DNA of 64,000 nt from Stratiolaelaps scimitus (Eukaryota; Arthropoda; Arachnida; Mesostigmata; Laelapidae): contig JABWDB010000001.1 in assembly GCA_019614645.1 (NCBI GenBank), positions 6,409,501 to 6,473,500 of the forward strand. The letters are read 5' to 3'. The position numbers and the translations under genes are program-made. Below are positions 37,708 to 49,334 of this stretch, piece after piece. Below the pieces are notes generated by a model. It did no database searches, was not told where the DNA came from, and saw only the letters and a list, made by a program, of their open reading frames with translations. The stretch's first letter is position 1. Every line of letters begins with the position of its first letter.

Positions 37708-40053
37708 TCAAAGTAGTTTCAAACTCTTCTCCTTCTCGACTTGTGATAATTTCGTCTGCGGCCGTAGAATACGAAACGTACAGGTGAGATCCTTCGCGAC
37801 CGTCATCATTGACGCAGCATTATCGAACTCATTGCAGTAATTGGGCGCGGAGAATATTGTGACCAGTGATCGATTGGCGAAGAACTCGTAGCCCTCGGCG
37901 ACAACTTGGTGAGCCCGACAGACAAGATCGAGATTGTTCTCGTCCAGGAACTTCTGCAACTGTATCCGTGACAGTAGATATGTAATCGAGAGACGGCAAT
38001 CTGATTAGTGGATCATGAGCATATCGTAGGTTATATGGCATGGGAAACTGAATTCATCAACCCCCGCAAGTGAGAGGCAACGAGGGGAGAGGGGGGTGAT
38101 TTTGAAATGGTATGTTTGGTGCTAGTTGAAACAGTACGCTGCTTTTAGCTAACACGCATAGTCAGCGTAATTTTCTAAAATCTACCAGGGTTGAATATAT
38201 ATATGTATATATATACATGTAGAGCAGTTCGGTCATGACTAATTATTTTACTTCGAGGGAAGCTTTCGATACCAGTTTCAATATTTGTCGAGCGTATATT
38301 GAAAACGATGCTAATTCTATTGCACGGTGCGTAGTTACCGTTAGTTATTTGCAGGGATGTAACTCGGATGTGGAGTTATCCTGAGTTCATACATGTCAAT
38401 TTTACAGATCGTTCGGAACGGAATCAAACGACAATCGCGACATGCATTAACAGCGTGTGAATCGAATATCCTTCAAAAAAATTACCTCTTGCCCGTTTAA
38501 ATGATTCGATAAATCCCCGATAAATGATTTACTCGGAAAATATTAAATTCGAAGCTTGATTTCACTGAGTTATGCTGTAGAATCCTCCATCGTTCGGTAG
38601 GTCGGCATTTTCATTTACCCTCGTTACCACGCAGTTCTCCTATGATTTATATAGTGGCAACCAAGATTGTGGTTCATCTCGAATCGCACCACCACGTCGA
38701 TTCGATTCAGGTACATGGAAACTACGTGATGTTCCAGGCTAACGTGTTTAGTGCATCGTTGACGATTGCCATCCACCCTTAGGGTCTACCTGCGAGTCTG
38801 CATACCTCGTCAGACGTGTTTCATATACCCCTCAGTATAACAGTATATCAAAATAATACTATTTTGTAAATACGTTATCGAACTTCATTGCTCAGTCCCA
38901 TTAACTGAAATGGTTACATAAACCTTCATTTGTGACTAGCCCCCCAGCGAGCTTCCCATCCGACGTTTCTCGATAGTTATCCGTACGGCGGCTACTTAAT
39001 ACAAGAAGGTCACAACACTAGCTAGCTTCGTCACCCCCTAGTAGCAGTAATCGAGTATGGCGTACATACCGCGTCAGCTCCAAACACATAGGATACTCCT
39101 CGGTCATTCTGGGAGAAACCCTTGCCCGGGTATGGGTCTGCCCATAACAGATCGCAGGCCAGACCCCAGTCAGGGATATCTCTGAGAGGTCGACGAATTT
39201 CGCGGATGTCGTCGACAGATTTCATCTCGGGTGAGATACCTCCATGACAGCAAAATATCTTGTCGCCCACCACCGCCGCTAGCGGAAGCCACGCGAACAG
39301 CTCGTTGAATTTGTGGTACACCTCAAGCGAATACCTAGATTCATTGTTGTCGTTAATTTACAATGAGCTGTTATAGTGAGAAATCAATTCGAAAGCAATC
39401 AGCAGCAGCAGCAGGCATAGGCAAGATTCAATACTGTTCTAACGGGGCACACAACCATGACACAGACAATAATAATAATAATAACACGAGACGTATTTGT
39501 TGTCGTGAAATTACCGTCCACTGCCGTTGCTGCGCTGAATCTGGACGATTTTTTTCTCGTGCAAGGATTGATTGACCATCTCCCATTCCGCAATGGGCAA
39601 AGCTGCCCATCACCATTTTCATTGACACCCACTTAACTACCTTAATCTGCACTCTGAGAGGAAACCGTAGATAGCGTTGATTCGAAGTGTTTCATGATTT
39701 CCACGGAGCATGAATACGTTGCCTGGAAAGCGAATCTTGTAAATCAGGAGTAGACAGAGAACTTCGACCGAGTTCCGCCCTCGATCGACGTAGTCGCCAA
39801 GGAACAAATAGTTAGCCTTTGGAGGGTGCTTGCCCTGTTGCAGAATACGTAACAAGTCATGATATTGACCGTGCACGTCGCCGCAGATATTAAGTGGGGG
39901 ATTGAGCTCTATAAGTATTGGCTGTTGCTCCAGTATGGGTAGCGCCTCTTGAATAAGGTAGAGAATCTCATTTCTGGTCATATGGACGTGCGGATCCTTC
40001 GATCGACGTACCTCAAGTAGTCGCCGAAGCATCGCGTCCATATCGACCGGCAT
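37708..40053 (-). CDS. Serine/threonine protein phosphatase PP1 catalytic subunit-like, complete (3 exons, 309 aa)
   Basis: Metal-dependent phosphoserine/threonine phosphatase; PP1 catalytic subunits are targeted by regulatory subunits. Exons 40053-39641, 39334-39070 and 37959-37708 join in frame to 310 codons including TGA. The start is ATG 40053-40051 ([15 protein letters not shown]); an in-frame TGA lies upstream. The metal-ligand and catalytic motifs are intact: [49 protein letters not shown] and [16 protein letters not shown] keeps the residues of the RVxF-docking groove. It is clearly diverged: after RGNHE it has [10 protein letters not shown] where PP1 has CASINRIYGF, and after NYC it has [10 protein letters not shown] where PP1 has GEFDNAGAMM. 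The long flexible PP1 C-tail is lost. Could be a lineage- or tissue-specific PP1 paralogue, as known for the Drosophila testis forms, but expression cannot be seen here. Confidence 0.93.
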
Positions 40054-40479
40054 CTTGCCGGCGTTGTTGGAGCACAACCGCGAGACCCGGTTACTTGTTA
40101 GCCGGGCCGTTTTCGTAATTTCTCGATTCGCTTTCCGGCCCAATAGATTTCAACCTTGCGGTTGACGTTGTTGTATCTAGCTTCGTCGTTGTCCCGATTT
40201 CGCCGCTGACAGCGGCCCTCAGTGGTGCACATGACCGCGGGAATCGCTTGCGTCTATTGAGTAAGGAAAGCTGTGTATTTCGGCACGTGAAGGCCCTCGA
40301 TTGATGCAATTTCGTTTGGGTTTGCCCCGAATGTGTATGTTATAGTATGATGCGAGTGTCTCAGACGCTGCGAGATGTTCCTCGCGGCAAAGTGGCGGCT
40401 CCATAGCCGGCCACCGAATCAGCAGGAACGACTGAACAAATACGCGTGGTAAAGTAAATGTAGCCGAATATACGCGTAG

Positions 40480-42545
40480 CGTGTGTAGTTCCTTTGTAAT
40501 AGTGTGTCCTAGAACTTTGCAGCGTGGCCCTCTTCAGTTGATAAGTAAGAGTAGTTCTTTGCGAATTCCTCTCTTCCGGCAGTGTTCTATCCCGGCAGTG
40601 TTCTATCCCGGCAGTAGCCGAGCTACCACCGCCACCGGCGACACGGGCCGTTCAGCGCAGCACATACGGCGAACTGGGCTGCTCTGCTGAAGATTAACCG
40701 CGGAAACAGCTTAGACCCCAGCAGCAGCAGCAGTCCAAGTAGCAGGCGGCAAAGACCAGGTCCTTCCAGCCTTTTGTCTTTAGTGGGTGTCTCTATTTTT
40801 GCTCGGCGGCTACGACGGCCATTCTCTTTTAGTCTCTTGCGCATACCCTCTCAATCTCTCTCTCTTGCTCTCTCTTCTTCGTTCCATGTCTGCGACTTGC
40901 CCTACTCTCGTTCTCCTGTATTCTTAAAATCCGCCTCCACCCCCTCTCCCTGTGTCTCCCTGCAAGCGTCGCCCGATGTGTTTCCCAATAGAGAGAAAGC
41001 TAGTAGTGTAGCGGAGAAAGAGGAGGCTAGCAAACGAGCGCCGAGTGAGATGTGCAGGGGGTGGCCCCGTCAATGGCAGACGCCGTGCTGGGCGGCTGTA
41101 GGAACCGGCTCGCTGGTGGGAGGCACTCCTAACCGTCTCGAGTGTACACTGTGCGCAGCAGCTACTATACCACATCAAGGAGGCGGGCGGGGGGGGATCT
41201 GTGGAAGGTCTGCCGTCGTGCACTGATGGCCGTTACGGTCGCCACACTCGTCGCAGCAACCATTCCCCGCCCCATGTCCCCATTACGTTCATCCTGTGGC
41301 GCTTTTGTCTCAAAGCTTCGTCCTTTCATTCGACGCGTCCAGGCCAGGCCAGCTCGGGCGAGATTCGTGCGGTCGAAGCGGCGGCGGCGGCGGCAGCAGC
41401 AGTGAGCGCCTGCCTGCCCTATGGCCGCGCCATCGTCGTCCAGACACAACGGCCGCTTCGTCGCCATCCTCCCGCACTGCTTGAGTCAGAGCGAGCGGGA
41501 AAGCGACCGACCGACCGACCGCTGGCCAGCCGGATGACTGGCGCGTCGACGTTGACGGTTCGGCCAATGGTGGAATTTATGGGGAGGACGCTAGTACTCC
41601 CCACTTCGTTCCTCTTTACCACCGCTATTCCCGGGAAGCGCTGTTGCCCCAACTCTTCAAGGCTGGCTAACTCTCCTGGCTAGTCCTCACTGGCTGCTAC
41701 CACCGCCTACGGTTCTGCACCTCTCTCTCTCTCCGCCTCTCTCTCTCTCTCTCTCTCTCTTTCTGTGTGTTTCATTGTCTTTCTTCGTTGCTCCTTCTAT
41801 TCTCGCCTCCGTCCCACCCAACCCTCCCTCCCTTTCCCTGTTTCCTTCCTTTCCACAGCGATGACTTATGGGTCCACCGCTCATTTCTGATAAGAGAGGA
41901 TCGTGTATAGAGAGCACGAATGTTGGGGCGACGGACGACAGACGAGACGAAGGAGGAGGCAGTACTTGTAGGGCGGTGGTCTGATAGAAAGGGGCGACAG
42001 GGCCAAAGAGGGCCAGGGCGGTGTTTGGCTGCTCTGTGTGGGCTTTTAGGTTGGGGAGCGCGGGGAGAGGCGGTGGACGGCGACATTTCGCTGATGAAAG
42101 CCATTGTGTACAGCCAGCGTCGAAAGGCAGCGCTTGACCAGCCGAGATGTAGCGGAGCGGCTCGGCCGCATCGAGATATCTGTATCTGGCCGTAGATGCG
42201 CGTAAAATCCAGAGAGAGAGAGAGGAGAGGACACTCAAACCCCCGCAGAGGATGTGTATCTGTGCGTGAGAGTGAGAGGGGTAAAGGCCATGTGTGTGCC
42301 TGCCTGCCGTACTATCAATATATCACAACAACGAACGAATTTATGGACGGCCTTGCTGAAGGAGGAGGCGGAGCAGAGTCAGCGGCCAAACCGGCGGGAC
42401 TATCCTAGCCAGCCGCTTTGTCCACCCTGGAGGGTCCGCAAAGGTCTCCACGGAGCGATACGCGCAAAGAAGAGAGAGAGAGAAAATCCGAGAAGGGCCG
42501 ATGAGGTTGTCCCCTTCTGCAATGTCGCATCAAAATAAATTCTCG
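40480..42545. other. Long GC-rich island beyond the 5' end of the PP1-like gene
   Basis: Strong CpG richness with (CT)n at about 41720-41762, purine tracts at 42210-42230 and 42465-42485, and a 16-bp tandem unit CCGGCAGTGTTCTATC repeated at about 40576-40617. Many overlapping frames on both strands (up to 183 codons), all rich in R, S, P and A as expected of GC-rich non-coding DNA. Part may be promoter or 5' UTR of the phosphatase gene. Confidence 0.4.
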
Positions 42546-43600
42546 TTTGTGACGCGAGCGTCGCACGCAGACCCTAAGAGCCAGTCAGTGCGCATCTCCT
42601 TTGTTTTGCCTTGGGCAACAGTGGGACGTTGACATTGATCAAAGGAAGCAGCGCTGTCTTATATTATCGTTTACTTAGCGACGTCTAAAATGTGTTTAGA
42701 CTATGCGTGAGAAAAAACGTAAGATAGGTTAAAGCGGTACCGTAACTCGTAGGGTAAGGCACGTAAGGCACTATAGGTGCCAGCAAGGAATTTGACGTAA
42801 GCAATACGTACACCTGAAATTGGTAGCAAAATGTATTTATTGCTTGTCATGTTTCACAATTTGAGCAGAATTGAATTTGGTGATCTTATCAGGCTCTTAT
42901 CAGCACAATACGATGCCTGAGCAAACAATTGTATTGTAGGTATACTGTTGAAATTCGAATGAAGGTATGAGAACCACTCTCGGAAGACTGTTCTATCTAT
43001 TCTTGTCATGAAATGTCATTACTTGTAACCGTATGTTACTATCGGACATTGACATAATGGATGAGTGAAGACCGGAGGACTTCGAGGATGTCTGGCAAGG
43101 TTGTCTAAGAAATTTCACCAGAACCTAGAATGGCAGGCTGGATTGCCCCACTGATCCACTCCACGGAAGCTTGGCAGTGCCAAGTTTATCTTAGTGACTA
43201 CTCTTATGTCCTCCGAGACGCTTCTGTATCCACTTACAGCACCAAGGGAGACTCCCACACTACCCCGGTAATTCGGCGTATAAATACCTCAAGGGGTACG
43301 ATATTGTGTGATTTTGGTAGGGGGGTTCAACGCATTTTTTGTCCTCCTCCTTTTGTTGTTGTCGCTTGTGTGTATTAACGGGCGATTGTACATTGTTCCA
43401 GTTATTGAAGTTGTGTAACGATGTCATCATTATTCCCAATCATAAACAAAAGCTACGTTAACGCATCACATTCAAGCTCGATCATTGTAATGGTAATGAG
43501 AGCGATAAAGGCGAACCGTTATTGCAGCTCATAGCACGCATCTTTGAAGTGTATCTCTCCGCGCGAAATATAGTTCCCCGTAAAGGTACCTATGTGTTTC
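42546..43600. other. AT-rich intergenic stretch
   Basis: No coding-like frame, RNA gene or notable repeat. Confidence 0.4.
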
Positions 43601-43938
43601 TGCATGTGTGCGTCTAAAGGGTAAGCCACTTTCCGTTCCTTGCTACAGTCTCACCGTCCCACAGCCATCCAAATAGAGAGAGATGGTCACGCGGTTCGTT
43701 GTTGTTCCAGTTGTTATTTTCACTGACGGTGTTGTTGTCCATATAGTCGTTGTCGATGTTGTTGTTGTTGCTGCCCTTCTTGGTTGCAGTTGAGGGATGG
43801 CTGGGGCAAGGAACTCTCACCGCCGCCACCGCTCAACTACGTTTCGAATGTGGCAACTGCCTGCGCCTTCGAGTCGCAGCAGTAGTAGCGGCCGCTGCCC
43901 CCGCCGCAGATCGTCTCACAGTCCTCGAGCTCTTTCAG

Positions 43939-44113
43939 GGCTTTCCCTGACTCGGCTACCGACCCCCTCGCAGCTGAAGCGGTCCAGAGGTATAGGAAGC
44001 GCGGAGTCTACGAGGGCGCCTTCGCGACGCCTGTCGACTATGTGAGTGAGGAAACTCTGCGACGACTATCGGACCGGAGGAAAAAAGCTAAGAACGAAAG
44101 GTCCCCCGAGTAG
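43939..44113 (+). CDS. Possible exon of an unrecognised protein within a GC-rich island
   Basis: After a pyrimidine-rich acceptor (CTCGAGCTCTTTCAG, AG at 43937-43938) a frame of 57 codons reads AFPDSATDPLAAEAVQRYRK, GVYEGAFATPVDYVSEETLR and RLSDRRKKAKNERSPE, ending at TAG 44111-44113. Composition is far more protein-like than the other two frames here (which are R/S-rich). A strong donor, TAT|GTGAGT at 44041/44042, is in phase 0, so it may instead be an internal exon 43939-44041. No family recognised. There is no ATG, so it needs an upstream exon. Confidence 0.35.
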
Positions 44114-46200
44114 GCAGAAATGGGGAGAGGTGGTGGACCGCGCGATAGGAGCGATGGAACGAAGCGTGGCGGTGAGAGCGATGCGGTGTCAGCAAAACAA
44201 AGTGGTGATAAATTGAAAAAGAAAAGCGAGAAGGAACAGCGACCACAAACCCCGGGGAACAGGGGGCGCGAGGGAAAAAAGAAAACAGTGAGAGCGGAAC
44301 CCAACGGAGGGGCGGCGGCAGGCGCACCCGGCCGCAGCAGTCTTTTTCTCTTTGCCTCCGGAGCCGCCCCCCCCCCCCGCCCCCCGAGAGGGTTCTGCTT
44401 TACGGCTATTCCCTGCTGTTTCAGTCTCTAGTCCGGTGTCGAGGGAGACTGACAGAATGTTGTGTGAAGAAACATTTTTTTCGAGCGCCTCTACCTACCT
44501 GGCCACGAACGAGTGTAGCTCGACGGGAGGTATCGCCATACGGGCATGAAACATTCTAACAGATTAGATTTGAAATACGGCACAGATGATACTCACAGTA
44601 GAGCGAACAAATGAACGTACTCGTGTACTCTACGTGAGTGCCGTATCATCCTTGCCAACATCAGCATCATAGGCATCATCATCCGTATTGGCGTCAGCAG
44701 GTTTTTCTTTTGGATGAAACAAACGAAAGTTTGTTTTGCCTAATATCGTCGCTGCCTCGTAAGACATTGCCGCGGTGGACCCACGTTGTAGACGGTGCAT
44801 ATGCATGTTGATAGTGGCGTTTACATGCGTTGGCACGAACAGCTGTCCAATTTTAAATGGCTGACGCTAACGACAGTTCGTAGGGAGGCACTGAAGTTGA
44901 TTTTCAGCGATACGTATACACGATATTACGCAATATTGGCACCAATATGGTTGAACATGCATACGATTATTGAAACATTAGAACCTGATTTCGGGTGGAT
45001 CTTTGCTTGTGATGGAAAATGGCAGCACGTCGAAACGCGGTCTACAAACAATATTAATAATGAGGATCTTCTTATCTTTAGTATAAATATGCATACAATA
45101 CTATCATATATATATATATATTTAGGATCTAGCGGTGTTATAACGGCGAACTTTACAAATAAATCCCGGCGAGGTACGCATTTGCATGTGGTCAGATATT
45201 CGCCCATACGAACACAATAATTAGTTTTGCAAACAAATTAATCTAAACAACGACGACTTATAACAAAGCACTCATTCCAAATCGCCTAAGCGATAAATTC
45301 ACGTAAACGTGTAACGTGCGGGTGCGGATGACTGTACATGGGCGCATAAAGTCATTTCTCGTCGATGTAAACCGAGGGTCAACACTACAGATGAGTAAAT
45401 CCAGATGGTCTCATGGGCTGCTCGTAACGGTCTTCAATTTTCCTACTTCTGAGCACTCTCGCTTCTCCCGAGTTTCTCCTCGACTCGAAACTGGCGTATA
45501 TCCAAGCATATCTCCGCACTCCTCCATATTTGAAGTCCATGCGCCTATAACTAATATTTGTTCTCGCTGGTTGCGGTGCACAATGGACGGAGGTTGGCGG
45601 CTGGCTTCCGTCACACACTCGCAACGAAAGCGAACGAGTTTGCATGTACATGCAGCACTCTAGCAAACCCCACGGTCGCGTGCACCGATTCGACGCAGAT
45701 CGGCCCGACGACGGTCGGTTGCCGGCCGCTGTCCGGTCTCCGCAATCCACCCAGGGCCCGATGGACCATGCGGGCAGCGTCATATCCAAAGCAAACGAGG
45801 TTCGGGGAAACAGCAGGGGTATGTGCAGGAAATCTTCTTCGATGCGTGCCACCACCCTCACCGCGGCTGGTAGCACCGATACAGCCACCAGCACCTCGGC
45901 TGCGTTTCTGAGGCCAACGTGATCGAGAGCGGAGCGCTTAGAGGCGCTAGAAGCTGGTGTGCGCCCGGAGGTCATGGCTGGTCCCGCTGTTCATCTACTA
46001 ATGCGTTACCAATGGCGAGCATATACGTCTTCCTTCGGGTGGGATAGTATGGGGAGGCTTGACATGGTATGAAGCAACAGTGTCCTGCAACGCCTTCATA
46101 CAAGAGCGAGTGGCACCAGTAAAGAACCAGTGACAGTTCAACTGAGAAGATTGACGACCAGGTCAGTCGCCGAGCGAAATCGCACCGCAAGACCAGTTAG
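44114..46200. other. Mixed stretch: end of GC island, AT-rich DNA, a second GC-rich patch
   Basis: C12 run at 44367-44378; (TA)n near 45106-45121; a GC-rich patch at about 45550-45960, where a 196-codon minus frame (45385-45975) and two plus frames overlap. I do not recognise any of them and the openness fits composition. Confidence 0.35.
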
Positions 46201-46202
46201 AT

Positions 46203-46246
46203 ATGTATTATATAAATATATATGTATATATATATATATATATATA
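46203..46246. repeat. (TA)n microsatellite
   Basis: TA-rich run with two TG interruptions. The following bases (46247-46345) have a weak tRNA-like look (GGAGTCGAGCC near 46291) and end in AAATAAAGAAA, so the run may abut another SINE. Confidence 0.7.
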
Positions 46247-46583
46247 GCCGCCCTGGTTTGGGCAGCTAAGCCTCTGGCTGTAACATGTCGGGGAGTCGAG
46301 CCAAGTGAATTGGCGCATACCTACTCAACGCGAGTGGTTAAATAAAGAAAGTTGCTAAAAATATTGCCCTGTGTGTGTGTGTGCGATTGGTCACATTGCG
46401 CGTTGGGTGGGAACTGACATTGAGATCAATAAACCACACAAAAAGAACACATTATACAGGGGTTTACCTATCTCTCAAATCTATCGTTGCCCTTGTACCT
46501 CAGATATAATGTAAATATCACCCTACGGTTTTATGTGATCTTCAGTCATCGAACTAATTATCGTCATTGCTTCCTCCTCCCGA

Positions 46584-46630
46584 TGAACGTGCTGCAATTA
46601 CAAGTGAACGTGCTGCAATTACAAGTGAAC
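46584..46630 (+). repeat. 21-bp tandem duplication
   Basis: TGAACGTGCTGCAATTACAA plus G occurs at 46584-46604 and 46605-46625 with five further bases of a third unit. It is in frame in a 126-codon open frame (46487-46867) that I do not recognise. Confidence 0.85.
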
Positions 46631-47029
46631 TCATTACGTCATGTGTGTACGTTTAAAAGCCCAATACACATCATACAAATCTCGCATTCTACTTATGTGC
46701 TTGTAGCAGGCATATTTGCTTGCCTGTGCTTGATTGCTAGTAAAGTCTCGTCGGTCACTATCAGTCTCTATCGTAAAACGATACGTACTTCATCATCGTC
46801 CAACCCCATACGAACGAATGCATATTTCAAAACGCTGAAATCGACTCCGTTGCCAACAAACACTTGAACCACAGGCTAACTCCGGAATTCAATTATTGCT
46901 CATCGATACCCGAACGAGGTGCACACCGAACTACAAAAAAATAGTGCCGCACAATAGAACGAATAAACGCCAGCAAATTCAGGTCGACGCGACGTAAATC
47001 AATCGTTCACAATTTCCTTTTACGTTCTA

Positions 47030-48110
47030 CCGTCGGGCGGAAAACAAATGCCAGCTCCCGCAAATATATGCAAATCTTTGACTCGTTCCTGAAGTCAAAG
47101 CCGATTTTAAACGGGGCTTCCGAAAGGTGCGAACGCTGTCAGAGAGCACTGGGACTCCCAAGCTCCCGACTGCGGCCCAAAACGCCGCAAAATCTGCCCA
47201 GCAGACAGAAGAAAAGGGGAAGAGAGGGTAGAAGAAGAAAAGGGAGAGAGAGGGCCGCGATGCGATGGCATCTTCACCTGACGAAGAGATGGGCCGGGCG
47301 ACGACGACGACGGCGGCGGCAACAACAACAACAACAGCAACAACAATGATAACAATACCAACGACAATAACAACAACGATAGTGGCGAGCACCAACGAGC
47401 TGCGACAATGGCAACAGCGACAATATAATCATAAATAATAAATCCTCGGGACGAATACTTCGTAGGCACTGTATGACTAAAGGGTCTCGCATCGGCTAGA
47501 TGGACGCAGGACAATGCGTCCATTCAAGCAGTTTTTCCACGTCGCGGGTTGCTTCAATCCGGCTCCACCACGGAGCTTGTGGCTGGTTGAGGCTCAATCG
47601 AAATTGTCGTTGGTCTGTTTATGGCTGGTCGGGCCAGGCCAGGCCGGGCCACATCAGTTGCCAGGTGCTGGTTGCTTCTTCTTCTGGCGGCGGCGGCGGC
47701 GGTAGAAGAAGCAGAGGAAACCGCGCAACTGGGGGATAGTGTCTCTGAGCAATATTTGAATTTGAATTGATCTCTCTCTCGATCTCGTTGTGTCTCTCGT
47801 TCTATTTCCCAACGAAGCGAGGATGAGGCTGCCCTTCACAGGAGGGTTTGAGCTGATTTCGCGGCCGGAAAATGACCGCGAGGCAACAGGGCACTGCGTG
47901 CCTGCCGGCACGCAGTGTCTGCCAAGGGGAACACAAAAAATCCAGGCATTCACGCATTCGTGCTGTGTTTGTTGCGGGCTACGCCTCTGCCCTCGTGTGT
48001 TCACAGTTTCAGAGGGTCCGGGAGCATCAGTCGCAAAGTCAGTCTTCATCAGTCGTCTCTCAACCCAATACGCAAACAAGAATAGCATATTATTCATAAT
48101 CTGTCGAGGA
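47030..48110. other. GC-rich island with trinucleotide tracts and a hairpin
   Basis: (ACGACG/GGC)n and (AAC)n tracts at about 47300-47345 and (GGC)n near 47685-47700 create low-complexity frames. No recognisable protein. A perfect hairpin lies at 47892-47917. Confidence 0.4.
47892..47917. other. Perfect 11-bp GC-rich hairpin
   Basis: CACTGCGTGCC (47892-47902) pairs with GGCACGCAGTG (47907-47917) around a 4-nt loop (TGCC). Confidence 0.8.
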
Positions 48111-48119
48111 CATTAATTA

Positions 48120-49188
48120 GGTTCAGCAGAAATTCGAACAAGGCAATTTACAGCGAAATGCAATTCCTCCAGTCATCAATAGCTCGACGAATAGGAGACT
48201 GATCATCTTTTTGGAGATTGAGTCGACTGTTCGCCTCCGAATAATAAGACACATTCAAGTCAATCGAAGGCGACACTCAATCGATTCATTTGAGGGGTCC
48301 ACTGGCAACGGATCCTAAACTTCTTCATGTTTAGTGGCTTCTCCTCCTTCTGCTATAATATTACGGACTTAGCTAAGTGCGTTGAGGGGTGCTACATTTA
48401 CTGCAGTTGTTTGTACTGGGCGGAGTACCTTGGGGTTGAGGATGGCACGCCCATGTTAGTTCTGCCAGCACTAAAACCCTTCATCGCCTAATATGATCGG
48501 CATCGGCCGAAACTGCTCGCGTCGCTGAAGACGTTGGTTATTTAAAAAACATACACGGCTGCGTTCTAAACGCTGCGATCGAGTGCCCCCCCCCCGCCCA
48601 CTGCCCTCTGAACATATCTTGGTCAGGTTCGTAATTAAGTCTATTCGACCTATAACGGGTGAAATGACTCGAACATGTACTGCAATTACATGCACAAAAA
48701 AGGCATACGCGGTGTGCGGAAACGAGCACAAGTATTCTCAAAGCTGTATACGCAAGAGTGTTGAGTGTGATACGTTTAGGGTGTTGTATAGACGCCTTTC
48801 GGTGAGTTGTCCTTGGTCACGTTCGAAGAACCCGCACTCCACGCGGGGTAAGCGGCCATTTTCCTAAATTTCATTGCAAAATGAGTTAACTATTATATCA
48901 TTGGCCCGACTGGGACCAGGCAGACTCATGTCCAACTCCTTCCGAGTCATTCGATCTGTAAAGGCAGGAAGTTTGTTTAGTCCCATTCGGCTGTAGGGTA
49001 CCCATGATAGCGCCCGCATTGCGCCGTTGCACAGCCAGTGAGAGGCTCTACACAAGACCCCTGTCCCTGAAGGAGTATCTCCAGTTGCTGTCTCAAGGCT
49101 TTCATCCTGAAATAAATTAGCCGTGATAGAATATAGGAGACATTCCATATTGTCAGTCACAGGAGGATCAGACCAAAGGAAGTTTTTT
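48120..49188. other. Intergenic stretch
   Basis: C10 run at 48586-48595. A 98-codon minus frame (48864-49160) contains an acceptor-like TTTATTTCAG (about 49108-49117), but lies beyond the polyadenylation signals of the neighbouring gene. Not recognised. Confidence 0.35.
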
Positions 49189-49198
49189 TTTATTTATT
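49189..49198 (-). terminator. Overlapping polyadenylation signals for the 49.3-50.2 kb gene
   Basis: Two overlapping minus-strand AATAAA signals (49194-49189 and 49198-49193), about 140 nt after the stop at 49337-49335. Confidence 0.45.
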
Positions 49199-49334
49199 TT
49201 AACATATGCTATGCATGTCAATTTTCCCGTACGCCCTCGATGTCCACATCTCGCGCTTGAACCTCAATAGTCCTATCGTTAAACAGCTATTTGCAGTGTC
49301 TGAGAGCGACTGAAGTCTCTTCGGACGACTTGCC

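Noticed and set aside
40429..40472. TATA-like TATATT and TCAGT on the minus strand upstream of the PP1-like gene
   Set aside because: Spacing of about 39 bp is too long and the TATA match is poor; not called as a promoter.
41687..42238. 183-codon minus-strand frame and overlapping frames in the 41-42 kb GC island
   Set aside because: Frames are open on both strands at once, composition is R/S/P-rich, and (CT)n tracts supply the repetitive residues. No domain and no consistent splice structure.
45385..45975. 196-codon minus-strand frame
   Set aside because: Overlaps equally open plus frames in a GC-rich patch and resembles no family; considered a retroelement remnant but no motif could be confirmed.
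47027..47523. Val/Leu-rich minus-strand frames of 122-138 codons
   Set aside because: Generated by trinucleotide microsatellites at 47300-47345; low complexity.
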